From: Phoronis australis
Taxonomy: Eukaryota > Phoronida > Phoronidae
DNA: 64,000 nucleotides
Reading direction: 5' to 3'
Assembly: GCA_002633005.1 (NCBI GenBank)
Contig: NMRA01000162.1
Coordinates: forward strand, 596,304 to 660,303
The notes beneath the pieces were generated by a model that saw only the letters and a list, made by a program, of their open reading frames with translations, had not been told where the DNA came from and did no database searches. Position 1 is the stretch's first letter; the number at the start of each line of letters is the position of its first letter. The translations under genes and the position numbers were made by a program. Below are positions 1-10,785 of this stretch, piece after piece.

Positions 1-366
1 GTTTACTTTAGAAATTACTCTCAGTATGGGCCGCCTAATCTGTTAGGCACCGTGGAAGATATTACTGGCCCGGTGTCATGTAGGATTCGCTGTCAGGATG
101 GCCGAGTGTTCAGACGCCATCACGACCAGATGTTTAAAGGTGTGCCCTAGGAGCATGAGGTGTCGGCGCGCGTGGATGTTGGTGTTGAACCGCAGCAGAC
201 CCCAAGCTCAGTAGCGTCATCCGAAGTAGGCCCGGTTGCAGAGGTGACCCGGTCAGGGGCTGTGGTTGCTGAAACAAACGGCGCTGTGGAGAGTGCTAGC
301 CCTGAGGCCCCCCCTCTCCGGCGTTCCGTGCGAGTACGGAAGCCTGTTGATAAACTGAACTTGTAG
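1..366 (+). pseudogene. Ty3/Gypsy LTR retrotransposon pol, C-terminal end (integrase tail), broken
   Basis: The plus frame from base 1 reads into the end of a retrotransposon polyprotein. It has a stretch with GPVSCRIRCQDGRVFRRHHD, the kind of sequence found at the C-terminal end of Ty3/Gypsy integrases, where the tail follows the catalytic core. An in-frame TAG at 148-150 interrupts it. The same frame then continues through a low-complexity linker to RRSVRVRKPVDKLNL and a stop, an ending typical of Gypsy pol proteins. Only the end is in the window, so the catalytic domains cannot be judged. The premature TAG suggests a dead copy. A polypurine tract and LTR follow directly, as expected for this element type. 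I am fairly sure of the class and unsure of the clade. Confidence 0.75.
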
Positions 367-489
367 ACACTAAGGAGTTGGAGTAGTTAACCAATTCGTT
401 GACATTTTAATCAGATACTAGTCAGACTTTTGTTGAAGAGACATTAATTACTACACTTAAAATGGACGTTACTAACGTGGCATACTTTA

Positions 490-680
490 ACGGGATGGGG
501 AGGGGTGTGATGTACTGTCTTGCAGTGACATCTATTGAGTAGTTTTAGTATTGGAGTTGACAGCCTCACTTTGGCGAGTCTTCAGTGAGCAGCCATTTAG
601 CATTGTATTGTTTTAGTCTGTTCTCAGAAATAAATCAGATTTTATCCGAAACATCGGCTATACTACACCACACATTTTCA
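490..680 (+). mobile_element. Polypurine tract and 3' LTR of the Ty3/Gypsy element
   Basis: A purine-rich run (GGGATGGGGAGGGG, about 491-505) is followed by TGTGATGTACTG, a plausible LTR start. An AATAAA polyadenylation signal lies near 629. The LTR end is uncertain (about 675, near a CACACA). No 5' LTR or target duplication can be checked because the element starts outside the window. The LTR lies in opposite orientation about 85-100 bp beyond the stop codon of the receptor tail exon at 765-1363, so it may sit in that exon's 3' UTR. Confidence 0.6.
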
Positions 681-764
681 GTTATCAGAACCATGCGAAA
701 CGGCGCGATATCTCGAGGTGATGCCTTCCCAACAGTCCCCTTTGTAAACCTCTTCCAATTCTAT

Positions 765-1363
765 TTAAGGTATGTTGAACTCGCCAGTTTGTGAATTTTT
801 CTTTTTTTTTCGTCGCGCTTTTGCACGCGTCGACCACTCTCTCTCAACGTAACCTTGAACACCCACCGCATATGTCTGGGACTTGGAAGCCGTTGTTGAA
901 GAAACCTTGTTCTCACGTCTTTTAGGCAATGGTGCTTCGTTGTTTTCGGAGACTCTGGCGGATTTCAATTGTCGCTTCAGAGCAGGCTTTACTAGTTCGC
1001 TGACATTGACAGCAAGGGTACTTCCTCGTGCCAGAGAACGTGCACTTGTCTTGTCACATTCGTCCCATTTCTCGTAAATGTTACATTCCGTTTTTAAAGA
1101 CATGCGCACCAGCTGCTCAATACTGTCTTTCAGCACCAAATGTTGATCATCGCCGTCCTCGATGTATAACGTTGGACTATTGTCGCTCACTATTTTCACA
1201 TTTTTTTCTGGGATATAACACTTACTGGGTTGCCTGGAACGGGGCCTGTCTCTCATGTTAGCAATGGAGCGCCTTCTCGTCTTGAACAGAATAATCAGAA
1301 TTCCTGTCAAGATTACCAAGAAGATTGCACCTCCTAATGACGATCCTGTGACAATTGAATCAT
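765..1363 (-). CDS. Terminal exon, copy 1: transmembrane helix and cytoplasmic tail of Ig receptor
   Basis: After the acceptor TTTTGGTTACAG the exon opens in phase 1 and encodes about 199 residues to a stop at 765. Residues 5-30 form a hydrophobic helix (TGSSLGGAIFLVILTG, then ILIILF), followed by the stop-transfer run KTRRRS. The tail shares with the copy at 14620-15269 the order SPT-, VL.DSIE.LV.MSLKTE, and NIYE, and it ends in a lysine/arginine-rich stretch. The tyrosine in NIYE is a candidate phosphorylation and SH2-docking site by inference. No Ig or TSP1 exon was recognised between this exon and the 14.6-kb copy, so it is either an alternative last exon of the same gene or the surviving end of a duplicated gene. 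No clear polyadenylation signal was seen. Confidence 0.7.
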
Positions 1364-2352
1364 CTGTAACCAAAAGCACACGTCACGCGATTTCTACAAT
1401 TGCATGTGATAAAGACGTTACTTATTTAAAAAATCACCAAATGTTCTAATGGCAGGGATAACTTTTACAGTCATGAAATTGAGGGCCACTTTCTGAGAGC
1501 ACCTACAGGTTGTTCTACATGCCCATGACATTTTATGAGTGCTTGGTCTACCCCTAGATATGCACTAAGCCAACTTTGGTTTTTCAAACACAAGCTTCGT
1601 TTTGCTTTCAAGCTGATTTTGCCAAAAGGGCTTTTTTCTATACTTATTTTTGAAAAAAGCTCTCAGGTTTGCAAGACTAGTAAACTTAGGCACAGTTATG
1701 TTTTTCTGTGAATGTATCTAGCCTTAAGATTCAAAAATACGCTTGGTATTTAAGACAGAGAATTTCAATTTTATGTACTGGCTTTTCAAAGGTGAGAATT
1801 TTTGCGAATATTCAACGGCCTGATTATACCCATTTTAAATAAGGAAAGAACAAAGAATGCAGCATGTGAGTATGCGACCAGTGTGATTTGGTAGTATTGG
1901 AATAGTTTAATACGTACATTAATTTAGATAGTTAAAACTGATGTCAAAATACAAAAATGTCTGCTATACTTCCGCTGTCGTACAGTTTCATAGCGATGGT
2001 AAATAACAACAGACACTGAGAAATTCATTTTTCCATCCAAAAACTTTCAGAAATTTTCGACATCTGCTTTCCTGATGTTAAGAAAAACAACAACGGACTT
2101 AAACCGGCTTGACCATCATGTAGAAGAAAAAACACAGTGTCCACCTGGCCGCTGTACACAGACGTTATTGCATGTTGCGCTTAGTTAATATCCGTCCTTA
2201 CCACGGTTCATGGGTCTCTTCTCTTTTCTGATGTGGATCGAGTCCATATCTTTCTTTTAAGATAATTGACCTCCGTGCCAATGTTAGCCACACACGAACA
2301 GCCAAAGGTCTGGAATTTCTCTAGATAGTCTGTGATTGCAGGTTCATTAACC
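1364..2352. other. No recognised gene (intron or intergenic)
   Basis: AT-rich sequence upstream of tail exon copy 1. I see no exon, RNA gene or element that I can support here. Confidence 0.5.
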
Positions 2353-2568
2353 TCACGTAGTGGCTCTGGTGAAACTTGTTAAAATAAACTGCGTTAACCT
2401 CTTTTTAACGATCCTTGAGTCGACATTTAAAATTTGCAGATATGTTGCTTGTAAATGTTTGGTCACAGGAGCGCAGGGTATATTGTTGACAATACCACTA
2501 GAGTCTGCAGTGTCCCTTTTATCCCTCGGATATATCAAGACACTCCGCATCGTCCTGTGTGGCCACAT
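2353..2568 (-). pseudogene. Penelope-like GIY-YIG fragment, inverted partner
   Basis: This minus-strand open frame (71 codons) is a diverged copy of the plus-strand fragment that starts at about 2655. Shared pieces in order are YPRDKR / HPKGKR, the IPCA block, and TSFTRATT / TLFTRATR. The block with IPC matches the start of the GIY-YIG endonuclease found at the C-terminus of Penelope-like retroelement proteins. The two fragments lie head to head with about 90 bp between them, forming an imperfect inverted repeat. No reverse transcriptase part was found. It is a relic. Confidence 0.5.
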
Positions 2569-2654
2569 CGCCCGTTTGATTCCATGCTACATGTACACTT
2601 CACTCCTCGTTTCTGAGACTCTGATCAGAGTGTACAAGAAGTTTGCGATCAAAA

Positions 2655-3082
2655 CAGCGATGAAGCCTCACGCGACCTTGAGGATTGTGTCGGTACATCC
2701 GAAGGGTAAACGTGAAATTGAACACTCTAATGGTCATGCCTACAAAATACCTTGCGCCTACCGTCATCAGACATTACATGCATATGCGACACCTCTAAGA
2801 ATTTTTAATATTACGTCAAGAGACACCAGAAAGAGGGTCAGGCGGTGACTAAATACTTTATTCACAAGAGCTACTAGAATTATGCTTAAGAAATCAGCAA
2901 CCACAGATCATGCAGCTAGAGACAACCATGTTATTGATTGGCCGGGTGTAGCTATCATCGAGAGGGAGGCCAGAGATACTAAAAGAAAAACACGAGAGTC
3001 GACATCCACCAGAAAATGGAGATCATCCATCAACCGTAATGAGGGCGAATATAAATTCAGTGCAACGCACGACATCCTGTGA
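2655..3082 (+). pseudogene. Penelope-like retroelement, GIY-YIG endonuclease C-terminal part
   Basis: The plus frame reads HPKGKRE, then NGHAYKIPCA. After an in-frame TGA at 2846-2848 the same frame continues with TLFTRATR, SATTDHAARDNHVIDW, and INRNEGEYKFSATHDIL before the final stop at 3080-3082. The order 'IPC..., TDH...NHVIDW, ...INR.EG.Y.LS..D' is characteristic of the C-terminal end of GIY-YIG-bearing Penelope-like reverse transcriptases in animals. The GIY-YIG core itself is eroded: the usual YIGETGR segment is not recognisable. Only one stop separates the two parts, so decay in the C-terminal half is modest. The reverse transcriptase domain is missing upstream, where sequence turns into the inverted partner. 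Confidence 0.65.
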
Positions 3083-6000
3083 ACAGTGCCACCTAGTATG
3101 CATCAAATAAGACGTCATGCATATGTCGAAAATCTCTGCAGGAATTTCACGGTTCTTTGGATGGAAACATGAATTTCTCTGTATCTGTTGGCACAAATCC
3201 ATTTATTTTAGGATTAACATCCAGGTGTTCGGACATTATGCCTGCATTGGTCTTTCTCAATTATCATAACTGGCATTTTATGAAACTGGACGTCGTGTTG
3301 CCTGCCAAATAATTATCGTTTGAGTATCTTTTTCGTTATCTGAAACTTTGTCTCTGGATTGATCGACCCTTATGGTAACAACGATTAACAGTGTCTAATT
3401 CCCTTTTTTCACAGCAGAATAAACGTATGTGGCAATGAAACGTGTGAAACAAAACAAAATGAATAAACACACATGAAGAAGGAATTGTGCAACTTTAAAC
3501 CTCGGAAATCAACCATCAGAAATGGTGCTCACTTTACAAACTTTGCCAGTTGAACGGACAAAGTAATCCAGATGTTTCAGAACTTCATTAATAGATCGGA
3601 TCTTAACAGTCCTCACTACACAGTTTGTGCATCTCCATCCCGCAGCAAAAGTTTGAGATGACAGCCATTCAAGAAAAGAAGCCACTGATCTGGGTCTCTA
3701 TTTGTCGTCTCATTTAAAACGTATATTTGCATTCTTCTAAAAACCTTTGGGCAACCACACCTCTCGACCCACGACCACTCTGACCCACGGCCCACAATCC
3801 TCCTCGACCCAGTCGAAACAGGCTCGGCTTAATCGGAACATGTAGTACGCGTGTGACCTGCAGGACGGACGATTCTGTCCGTGAGCTCAGCTGACTTTTC
3901 CCAGTTTTTGTAAGTAAGAGAATCGATTTGGCAAGTTTGAAATCCAAAAACATAAAGCGCAACGCCACCAAATCAATTCAAAGAGCTGTGTTCAGTAGAA
4001 CAGGGTCATTGTTAGCCTGTCGCGGACTTGTTGAGAGTCACTGCATGCGAACGTCAGGCAATTTGCAAGATTATTGGAACACGACATGTAACGAATTTTA
4101 AATTTGATATAGTAAATATATCATTTGGGATGAATTAGCTACAAAAATATAAAAATTAAGTTTTGTCATTCGCCAGTTTGTAATTATATAACGAATTACT
4201 AAATCGGGTGAAAAAATGGTCTAACCCCTTGTGCGCAACTGTTGAAAATGCCCTATGTTTCCATGGGAATTAAACCACTTTGCGGGCGTTTAAAAATGAA
4301 AATTTGATTGAGTTATACACAACTATCCACTTTGTAATTGAGAATGCCAAAAATAATTCAGAATGACGTATTTTGATACTTTTAAGGAACTTTTGAATAC
4401 ATTTACCAATTGAGACCTATATGGAGGCCTATGTAATTCAAGCACGCAAAAACGCACACCACCCACACATGGGTTCTGTGATAGCTAATGCTCTCGTCTT
4501 TGACCAGATATTGTTATTTCCGTGGACAGCACCTTTTTTAATTCTCGAATTTGCACTTTAGCGAAGGCGCTTTCAACACTTTCACCTGTTTCATACTGCC
4601 ACCAATAGAGGGCGGCAAAGCAGAAAATATGAAAAACATGATCCAAATTGGAAGTATATCGTAATAAAAAATCATCTTAAATTTTATTCAAGATAACTAG
4701 AATTGCTTCGAGCGTTTCTTTAGCGAAATATTGCGTTGTTTACATTAAGCTAAGAAACGGAATGAGGTTCACAAAAATAGGTCACGCTCTGAAGGAAAAT
4801 GGCCAAGCCAGCATGAGCGAGCCGATGTGTTACTTACAACAAAGATATTGTCAAATACCTGAAAAGTGTCAGCGCACTAGATCACTTGGAAAAATGGGAG
4901 TTAATTGGCAATTTGGCACGAATGGGAGTGTGAGAGACAAAGGAACTAGCCAGCCTGTTATAACAAAAGATCTTATGTCCAAAGCACCTTATGTGGCAGT
5001 ATCTAGGTTGTAAGCCAAGGTGTACGTTTGCAGCATCAGGAATGCAAAGGATGTTCACCACTCAATCCCAGCTTTACGTCAACTTAGTAACTTTTCATTT
5101 GAAGGTGAGTTACGTAACAATTAATATTTTTTCTCAGAAATCTCACTGTGATTAGTCATACCATCGGAGAATTAGTTTCAGCTGTGTATGAGGTCTGAAA
5201 CAAAAGTTAATATTTGATGGAATGGAATATTCTTTCATCGTTTGATTTTTGACAAGGACTTGTGTTCTAATGCTTACAACTAAGTTACCTATTTCAACTA
5301 GAAAAGTGGTTGCTTGGAAAGCATATGGGATCGGAGATGGAGTGGTTTTGGAGAGTCGTGCTTCTGATTGCAAACCAGTGGAACTAGTGATTGAGGAATG
5401 TCATGTCGAATCCTCATTGAGACCTTTCACTAGTTTCTGCGATCGAAAGACGAAGGTATTCATGTATCCAAAAGATGGCTGTAACAACACTTTTGGCTTT
5501 CAAAACAAACTCAAGCAGCAAGTTAGCATCGGCTAGCATGATAAACAGCCAACAGCGCTTGAAGTTAATCGCGGAGAGATAGTGGGTTGCCAAAGTCACA
5601 GGGATACAAGGTGAAGTTCATGATCTAACAGCATAGTCGTTGAACTCAATTTGGCATCACAAATCCATAAGTTTGACATACAGGTATAACCTTTGTTGTG
5701 CATTTTAGTCACTGACTGTTCCAAGTTGACTTAATGGTTAACATGGAAATGCGCTGTGTGATGTTCTATATTACAACCCAACAAAAAGTGAAGCTGTTGT
5801 GGAACATGCTACTCAAGAGCCTATGCAGTCATGGCTTGGACATTCGCACAAATTTAGGCTGGATTGTTTGACGGGGATTAATGTATCAATCAGACCACTC
5901 AAACAGCACAACTCTCTCACTTATGATCACAGCATTTGGAATATCTAAGCTCATTTTGTGAATTCACAAAACATGGCTACCCATCCAAAAAGCATGGCTC

Positions 6001-7080
6001 CTGGTGTTGCATCCAGCTTTGTTACCTTTAAACACTCCTCACACACTCTTCCCTGAGTCTTGCACATGATTCTAAGTCACGTGGGTTTTTAAACTGATTA
6101 TTGGTTGCAAAAGCTGTGTTTGATTTGTATGAAGAGGGATTATTTTATAATTAGGTGTGTGAGTGGTGTTCACGAGTGTTTGACAATTGTTCTTCTGGTA
6201 GCCTGCCAGTGGTCTAGGTAAAATATACTATCTTATTGAGTTTTACATTTGCAGGTGTAAAAATGCAGGCAGCTACTACCCAAACAGCAGGAGAATCATA
6301 CAGCACAATGGGATGGGTTCTGAAGTCAGCATAAAGGTCTGAAATAATGACTGAAAGCGTAAAGATGTTTTTGACTGATGCGTTCAACGAAGGCATGAAA
6401 ACTGGTCAAAAAGCGATCCAATGAGGTGTTCTCAACAAAGTCAACAATCATAGAAGTGCTGTTTGAATATCTTGAGCAGTATCCATGTAGATCGTAATCA
6501 TCATTGTTACTGTATTCTTGTTGTGCACTTTATGGTGTGTCTATTGCTATGAAGTAATGTTGCTAGTGAGTTTGATTCCTTGATATTTTCTGTGAAATTA
6601 CTTCTTACGTCAAGTGTCCCTTTAACTGTCATTTCCAGGTTATTTGTATACATTAATATACAGTACAAGCCAAACGTATCCTGACAAAATAACCCGTAAT
6701 TCCTTGCCATGACAGCTGGGACAAAAGTAGAATTCGTGGTCAAAGTTAAGGGAAACTGGAAAGTCAGTATGGTGGCTAAGACATTCTGTAATTAGTTGGG
6801 TAATAGTTATTACCAGTCATTTTTGCCTTAACAGGACTAAACATCAAGTGGGGCAGAGATTTATAGTGTCTGATTGCTTTTGCCTTGTTCTGTATGACAG
6901 TTTGCAAGCATGCGTGTGTAGGCCCATTATGCTGTCATCCTGGTCTTTTTGTCTGGCATCTGCAGCTGCATCTCCAAATCCTTGGTGAATTTGAAATTTT
7001 ACAAATGAGATGACACAAGAGCGTTTTGGGATGTATTTGACTACCACTGGGCCCCTATAGGCAACTTTACTTCTTCATGT
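3083..7080. other. No recognised gene
   Basis: Only short open frames (under 100 codons) without recognisable domains or convincing splice context. A 95-codon plus frame at 5249-5536 and an 83-codon one at 4762-5013 were read and not recognised. Confidence 0.5.
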
Positions 7081-7930
7081 TAGTCTCTTTAACTAGCAAG
7101 TGTCTTGACTGATTTTCATCAAATTTCGCAAATTATTTTCAGTTATGGAGACAGCCACGTTTTCCTAATTCTTGGCGTACCTAAATGTAATCTGTACAGA
7201 AACGTTGCCATTGAGATGAGCACGACTGACACTGATTGTTGATTGGACGATATCCTATGGTGCCCTTTAATGGCAGTGCTGTAGGGGTAAAATTAAAGGT
7301 ACTGTAAGTAGGCGCCCAAAGCCCACCGCATCACCTTGAGCACTGAACGTAACTTATGGTGCGTAGGCACTACGTTCAAATGCCAAAAGGTGGTTTGTTG
7401 CGCCTACCTGTGCCTAAGCGCCATTACAGCACTGCCTAATGGCAATTTAGGTTTCCTTTATGTATGCCTCTATATCTACCAAGTTTCTTGATGTATTTTC
7501 GTGCAATATGGTATACTTGTCTTCTTTTGAGGAGACGAGAACAATCTGCTATTTTCGGCTGGATTTAAAATATTCTGTGCCAATAAAGATTATTAGTTCT
7601 GGCAGCAGCCTCTCTGTCCTTGAAATTGCTTGGAGGATAGCTCTGAAATTTTGCTCACGTGTTCCTATTGAGATGATCACGACTGACATGTTTTCTGATG
7701 GATGCAATCACCGAGACGCCCGGAGTGGCAATTTGTTTGTTTATCTGCACCGCAATACTTACAAAGTTCTGCTGATGAATCTGGGTGCAATATTATGTAT
7801 GTGTTACATTATTGAGGAGAGTATGCTTGGCATAAATTCTAGGACATATCTGAGTGCTGTGGCGACTCTAGGGATTCTGTATCAACCAAGTATCTTGATG
7901 TATGGAATATGGCAAGAATGTGACAGCGAT
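7080..7930 (+). repeat. Diverged tandem repeat, period about 137 bp (interrupted by a MITE)
   Basis: Phrases recur at regular spacing. ACCAAGTTTCTTGATGTA near 7478, ATACTTACAAAGTTCTGCTG near 7755 and ACCAAGTATCTTGATGTA near 7885 are spaced about 273 and 135 bp. GAGATGANCACGACTGAC occurs near 7214 and 7670. The 172-codon open frame at 7460-7978 lies in this array and is probably a by-product of its periodicity; I do not call it a gene. The period is estimated by eye. Confidence 0.5.
7272..7436. mobile_element. MITE, 165 bp, TIR GGCAGTGCTGTA, TAAT duplication
   Basis: The sequence begins GGCAGTGCTGTA and ends with its exact reverse complement TACAGCACTGCC. It is flanked on both sides by TAAT (7268-7271 and 7437-7440). 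Removing the element and one TAAT restores a phrase (TGGCAATTTAGGTTT) resembling the repeat monomer at about 7725, which supports an insertion into the surrounding tandem array. Superfamily is not assigned. Confidence 0.6.
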
Positions 7931-8577
7931 TGTCTTGTTTCAGACGAATATACATGTAATGTATGCTGCATCACCTAGAGGTTTTTTATTTTACATGTAT
8001 ATATTACATATCATTAACATCCCTGGAAGCATACCGCCAGAGCACTATCCGTTTTTCCTGTTTTTGTATGGTGTTGACAAAAATGCAGTGTGATGTAGAC
8101 TATGGTTTCATTTTTACTTCTTTTGATCAAAGATCTCGATACCCAAAACTTAACGTTCACAACTAGCTTTAACACCCACACATAATACACATATGCACTA
8201 TAATCAATTTACAGGTGGGAAACTAAAGTGTTCTATCCATAACTCGATGTCAACCATGACCAAAGGCTGCGTTGTATAAATTTCCTGTGTAATAAATACT
8301 GCACTGATGTGTTTTTCTATGTGTTGCAAGTCAGAGTTTCCGTGAGTATTAGACAATAAAACACTTAAGTTCACCGATACCTTACGTAAAATAGTTTGAC
8401 ATTTTAGTAGTCTGCCTGTATTTTAAATTCATAGCACCACTGCAATTGACCCTTTTGAAATTCTTGATCTCTCCCAGTGGTTTACCTCTGATGACCAGAT
8501 TAACCACTGACATTCCTAGACCTATGTAGTATTTTTATGTATATCTCGAATTCATATTGTGTTAGGGATGTTCTATA
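7931..8577. other. No recognised gene
   Basis: Small overlapping open frames only; nothing recognised. Confidence 0.5.
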
Positions 8578-8960
8578 ATCGTCACTCGGGTTCCCTTTTC
8601 TTTAAAAATGAAGTAAATTTTCTTCATTGCACAGTAGACCAGACGACAGAAAAGGAGTCGTAGTGCGCAGCGCCACTGCCGGTCGCCTGGGTTATCGCGG
8701 GAGAGTCTATACTTAGCCATAGTTCCTTTACGATTGCGCCGTGTTCCGAATTTGACACTTGAAATTGGATCTGAGCCCACCCACCATAACACTAAAACTG
8801 CGCATATTTAAATCTTGTTTCTTCCGTATAATTTTAATTACCGGGGTTAATTAATAAACTCAACATTTCCCTACGCTCCTGCTGTTTTATTTTTTCGGCA
8901 GCCAAGGGAGGGGGTGCCGGGACCCCTGGGCGCCCCCTAAATCCGCCTATGAGTACGTCC
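8578..8960 (+). repeat. Dispersed repeat R, copy 1 (ends with CCTAAATCCGCC)
   Basis: About 380 bp that recurs at 9525-9982 and, in part and in inverted orientation, at 58903-59140. Shared landmarks are CACTGCCGGTCGCCTGGG, CTTAGCCATAGTTCC, TTACCGGGGTTAATTAATAA, the C/G-rich GGCAGCCAAGGG block and a CCTAAATCCGCC end. The GGCGGATTTAGG end resembles a motif common at hAT-type short elements. Just downstream, 9121-9250 holds another fragment starting GTGGCGGATCTAGG. Confidence 0.65.
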
Positions 8961-9524
8961 CTCATTCCTTGTGCTTCAGTCGTCAGTATGTGTTTCAGTC
9001 GGAAGAGGCGCGCCTTCAAGAGGACATTGCAAGGTGCAAACCAATCTGAACAACAATAAGGTAGTATAGATTCCTGTTTATAGTTATAATAGCTATATTC
9101 GTAACCTTTACATGTATTGTACCTGTGGCGGATCTAGGATATCACATGGGGGGGCAACATTTTGTCCGGCTGCCAGCATTTGCCCAAAGTGAACCACAAT
9201 TGTAGATGCGCATAGCACCGTATGGGGGGAGGTCGGGAGGGGGGTTTGCGCGCGTGGATTACCACTACACCACCACGAATTAACTAATCACACACTAAGA
9301 GACCTACTTTTTTGCTATCAATTCTTAACAAATTTGTCGTATTTAAATTAGTCTTCAAATGCCCAAAGTACCAAATTCGTTTTTCGTGTTGGCAATAATG
9401 ACGGGATTGCTTTGGAGATCGTCCTAAGATAAGGTTTGACAAAGAGAGTATTGCGAGTTTCTGAGTGATTCACTAAGGCTTCGATTAAAATTCACATCTT
9501 ACCAGCAGCTTCTGTTTTTTTCAT

Positions 9525-9982
9525 CGTCACTCAGGTTCCATTTTCTTTAAAAAATGAAGTAAATTGTCTTCATTGCACAGTAGAGCAGACGACGGAAAAG
9601 GATTCGTTGTGAGCAGCGCCACTGCCGGTCGCCTGGGATATCGCGGGAGAGCCTATACTTAGCCATAGTTCCGTTATGAATGCGCCGTGTTCAGAATTTG
9701 ACACTTGAAATTGGACTTGAGCCCCCCCCCAACACTAAAACTGCACACATTTAAATCTTTTTTCATCCGTATCATTTTAATTACCGGGGTTAATTAATAA
9801 ACTCAAAATTTCCCTACGCTCTTACTGTTTTATTTTTTGCGGCAGCCAAGGGGGGGGGCCGGGCCCCNNNNNNNNNNNNNNNNNNNNNNNNNNNNNNNNN
9901 NNNNNNNNNNNNNNNNNNNNNNNNNNNNNNNNNNNNNNNNNNNNNNNGCCCCCTGGGCCGCCCTCCTAAATCCGCCTATGTG
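9525..9982 (+). repeat. Dispersed repeat R, copy 2 (contains assembly gap)
   Basis: Second copy of repeat R, closely matching 8578-8960 from GTCACTC to CCTAAATCCGCC. Its G/C homopolymer segment contains the 80-N gap. Confidence 0.65.
9868..9947. other. Assembly gap of 80 Ns
   Basis: Eighty Ns inside the G/C-rich part of repeat R. Copy 1 has only a short G/C block here, so the true missing sequence may be shorter than 80 bp. Confidence 0.95.
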
Positions 9983-10559
9983 TACGTCGCTATACAAAGT
10001 TATTTACGTAGTTAGTGCCGTGGTGTTATAACGCCATTGTTGTAACGACAGATAGAAACGGCGCCATTTTCGTTCGTTACACATCTGTGACGTGGTGTAG
10101 GGAACACAAAGGAATCCATGTGTGTCCAAATGAGTAAAGCATCATAGATGAGAAATACTTTTAAAGATACAAGGGCGGCCAGGTAGACTTTTCAGATGAT
10201 CCCGACCTTTCGGACATGGAAGTGGGGGTGCGGATCCCATAGGCACAATTTGTGTTCACAAATTTTCAGTAGTGGAGCCGTTCTCCCTCGATCTCTTTTA
10301 CGGCACTTGCTCAGGTTGTCGAAGGCTCAATCCCAGCCGGTTCGGCCAGTGAACCCCCACGGCCATAAGATGCGCATGAGTCGCGAATGGGTGTTAGTGA
10401 CTGGTAAGAATATTATTGATAGGTATCTTACAACCGCTAAATATTACTTGGTCTTTTTTAAATCAAAACTCAGAACTTGCTTTACCTGTCAGTCCCACAG
10501 GCGTCCTCATCTTCTGATCGTCCCCAATACCCTATATACAATACTACAAGGTATGACAC
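9983..10559. other. No recognised gene
   Basis: Includes part of a 142-codon plus frame (10196-10624). I find no known domain in it, and its end runs into a tandem duplication. Confidence 0.45.
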
Positions 10560-10785
10560 CCGGGACAAGGAATTCCACGAGTGCTTCACTTCAGCTGTCC
10601 ATATCAAACACAAAACTCGATTAATTTACACAAAGCAGAGAGTCAACTAACCATTAGTGATTGTTCTTTCTTCGGGACAAGGAATTCCACGAGTGCTTCA
10701 CTTCAGCTGTCCATATCAAACACAAAACTCGATTAATTTACACAAAGCAGAGAGTCAACTAACCATTAGTGATTGTTCTTTCTTC
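10560..10785. repeat. Exact 113-bp tandem duplication
   Basis: The 113 bases from CGGGACAAGG to the second occurrence of the same phrase are repeated immediately, with no difference that I can see. This is either a very recent duplication or an assembly artefact. Confidence 0.85.

Noticed and set aside
2360-2848. 162-codon plus-strand frame as a gene
   Set aside because: Its second part is a Penelope-like GIY-YIG relic and its first part is antisense to the inverted copy, so the frame is a chance fusion.
3714-3971. 85-codon minus frame and the similar G-rich stretch at 57910-57975
   Set aside because: The likeness is confined to low-complexity GGTCG/CGACC words; no coding evidence.
7460-7978. 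172-codon plus-strand frame as a gene
   Set aside because: It lies in a diverged tandem repeat interrupted by a MITE, with no known domain and no splice context.
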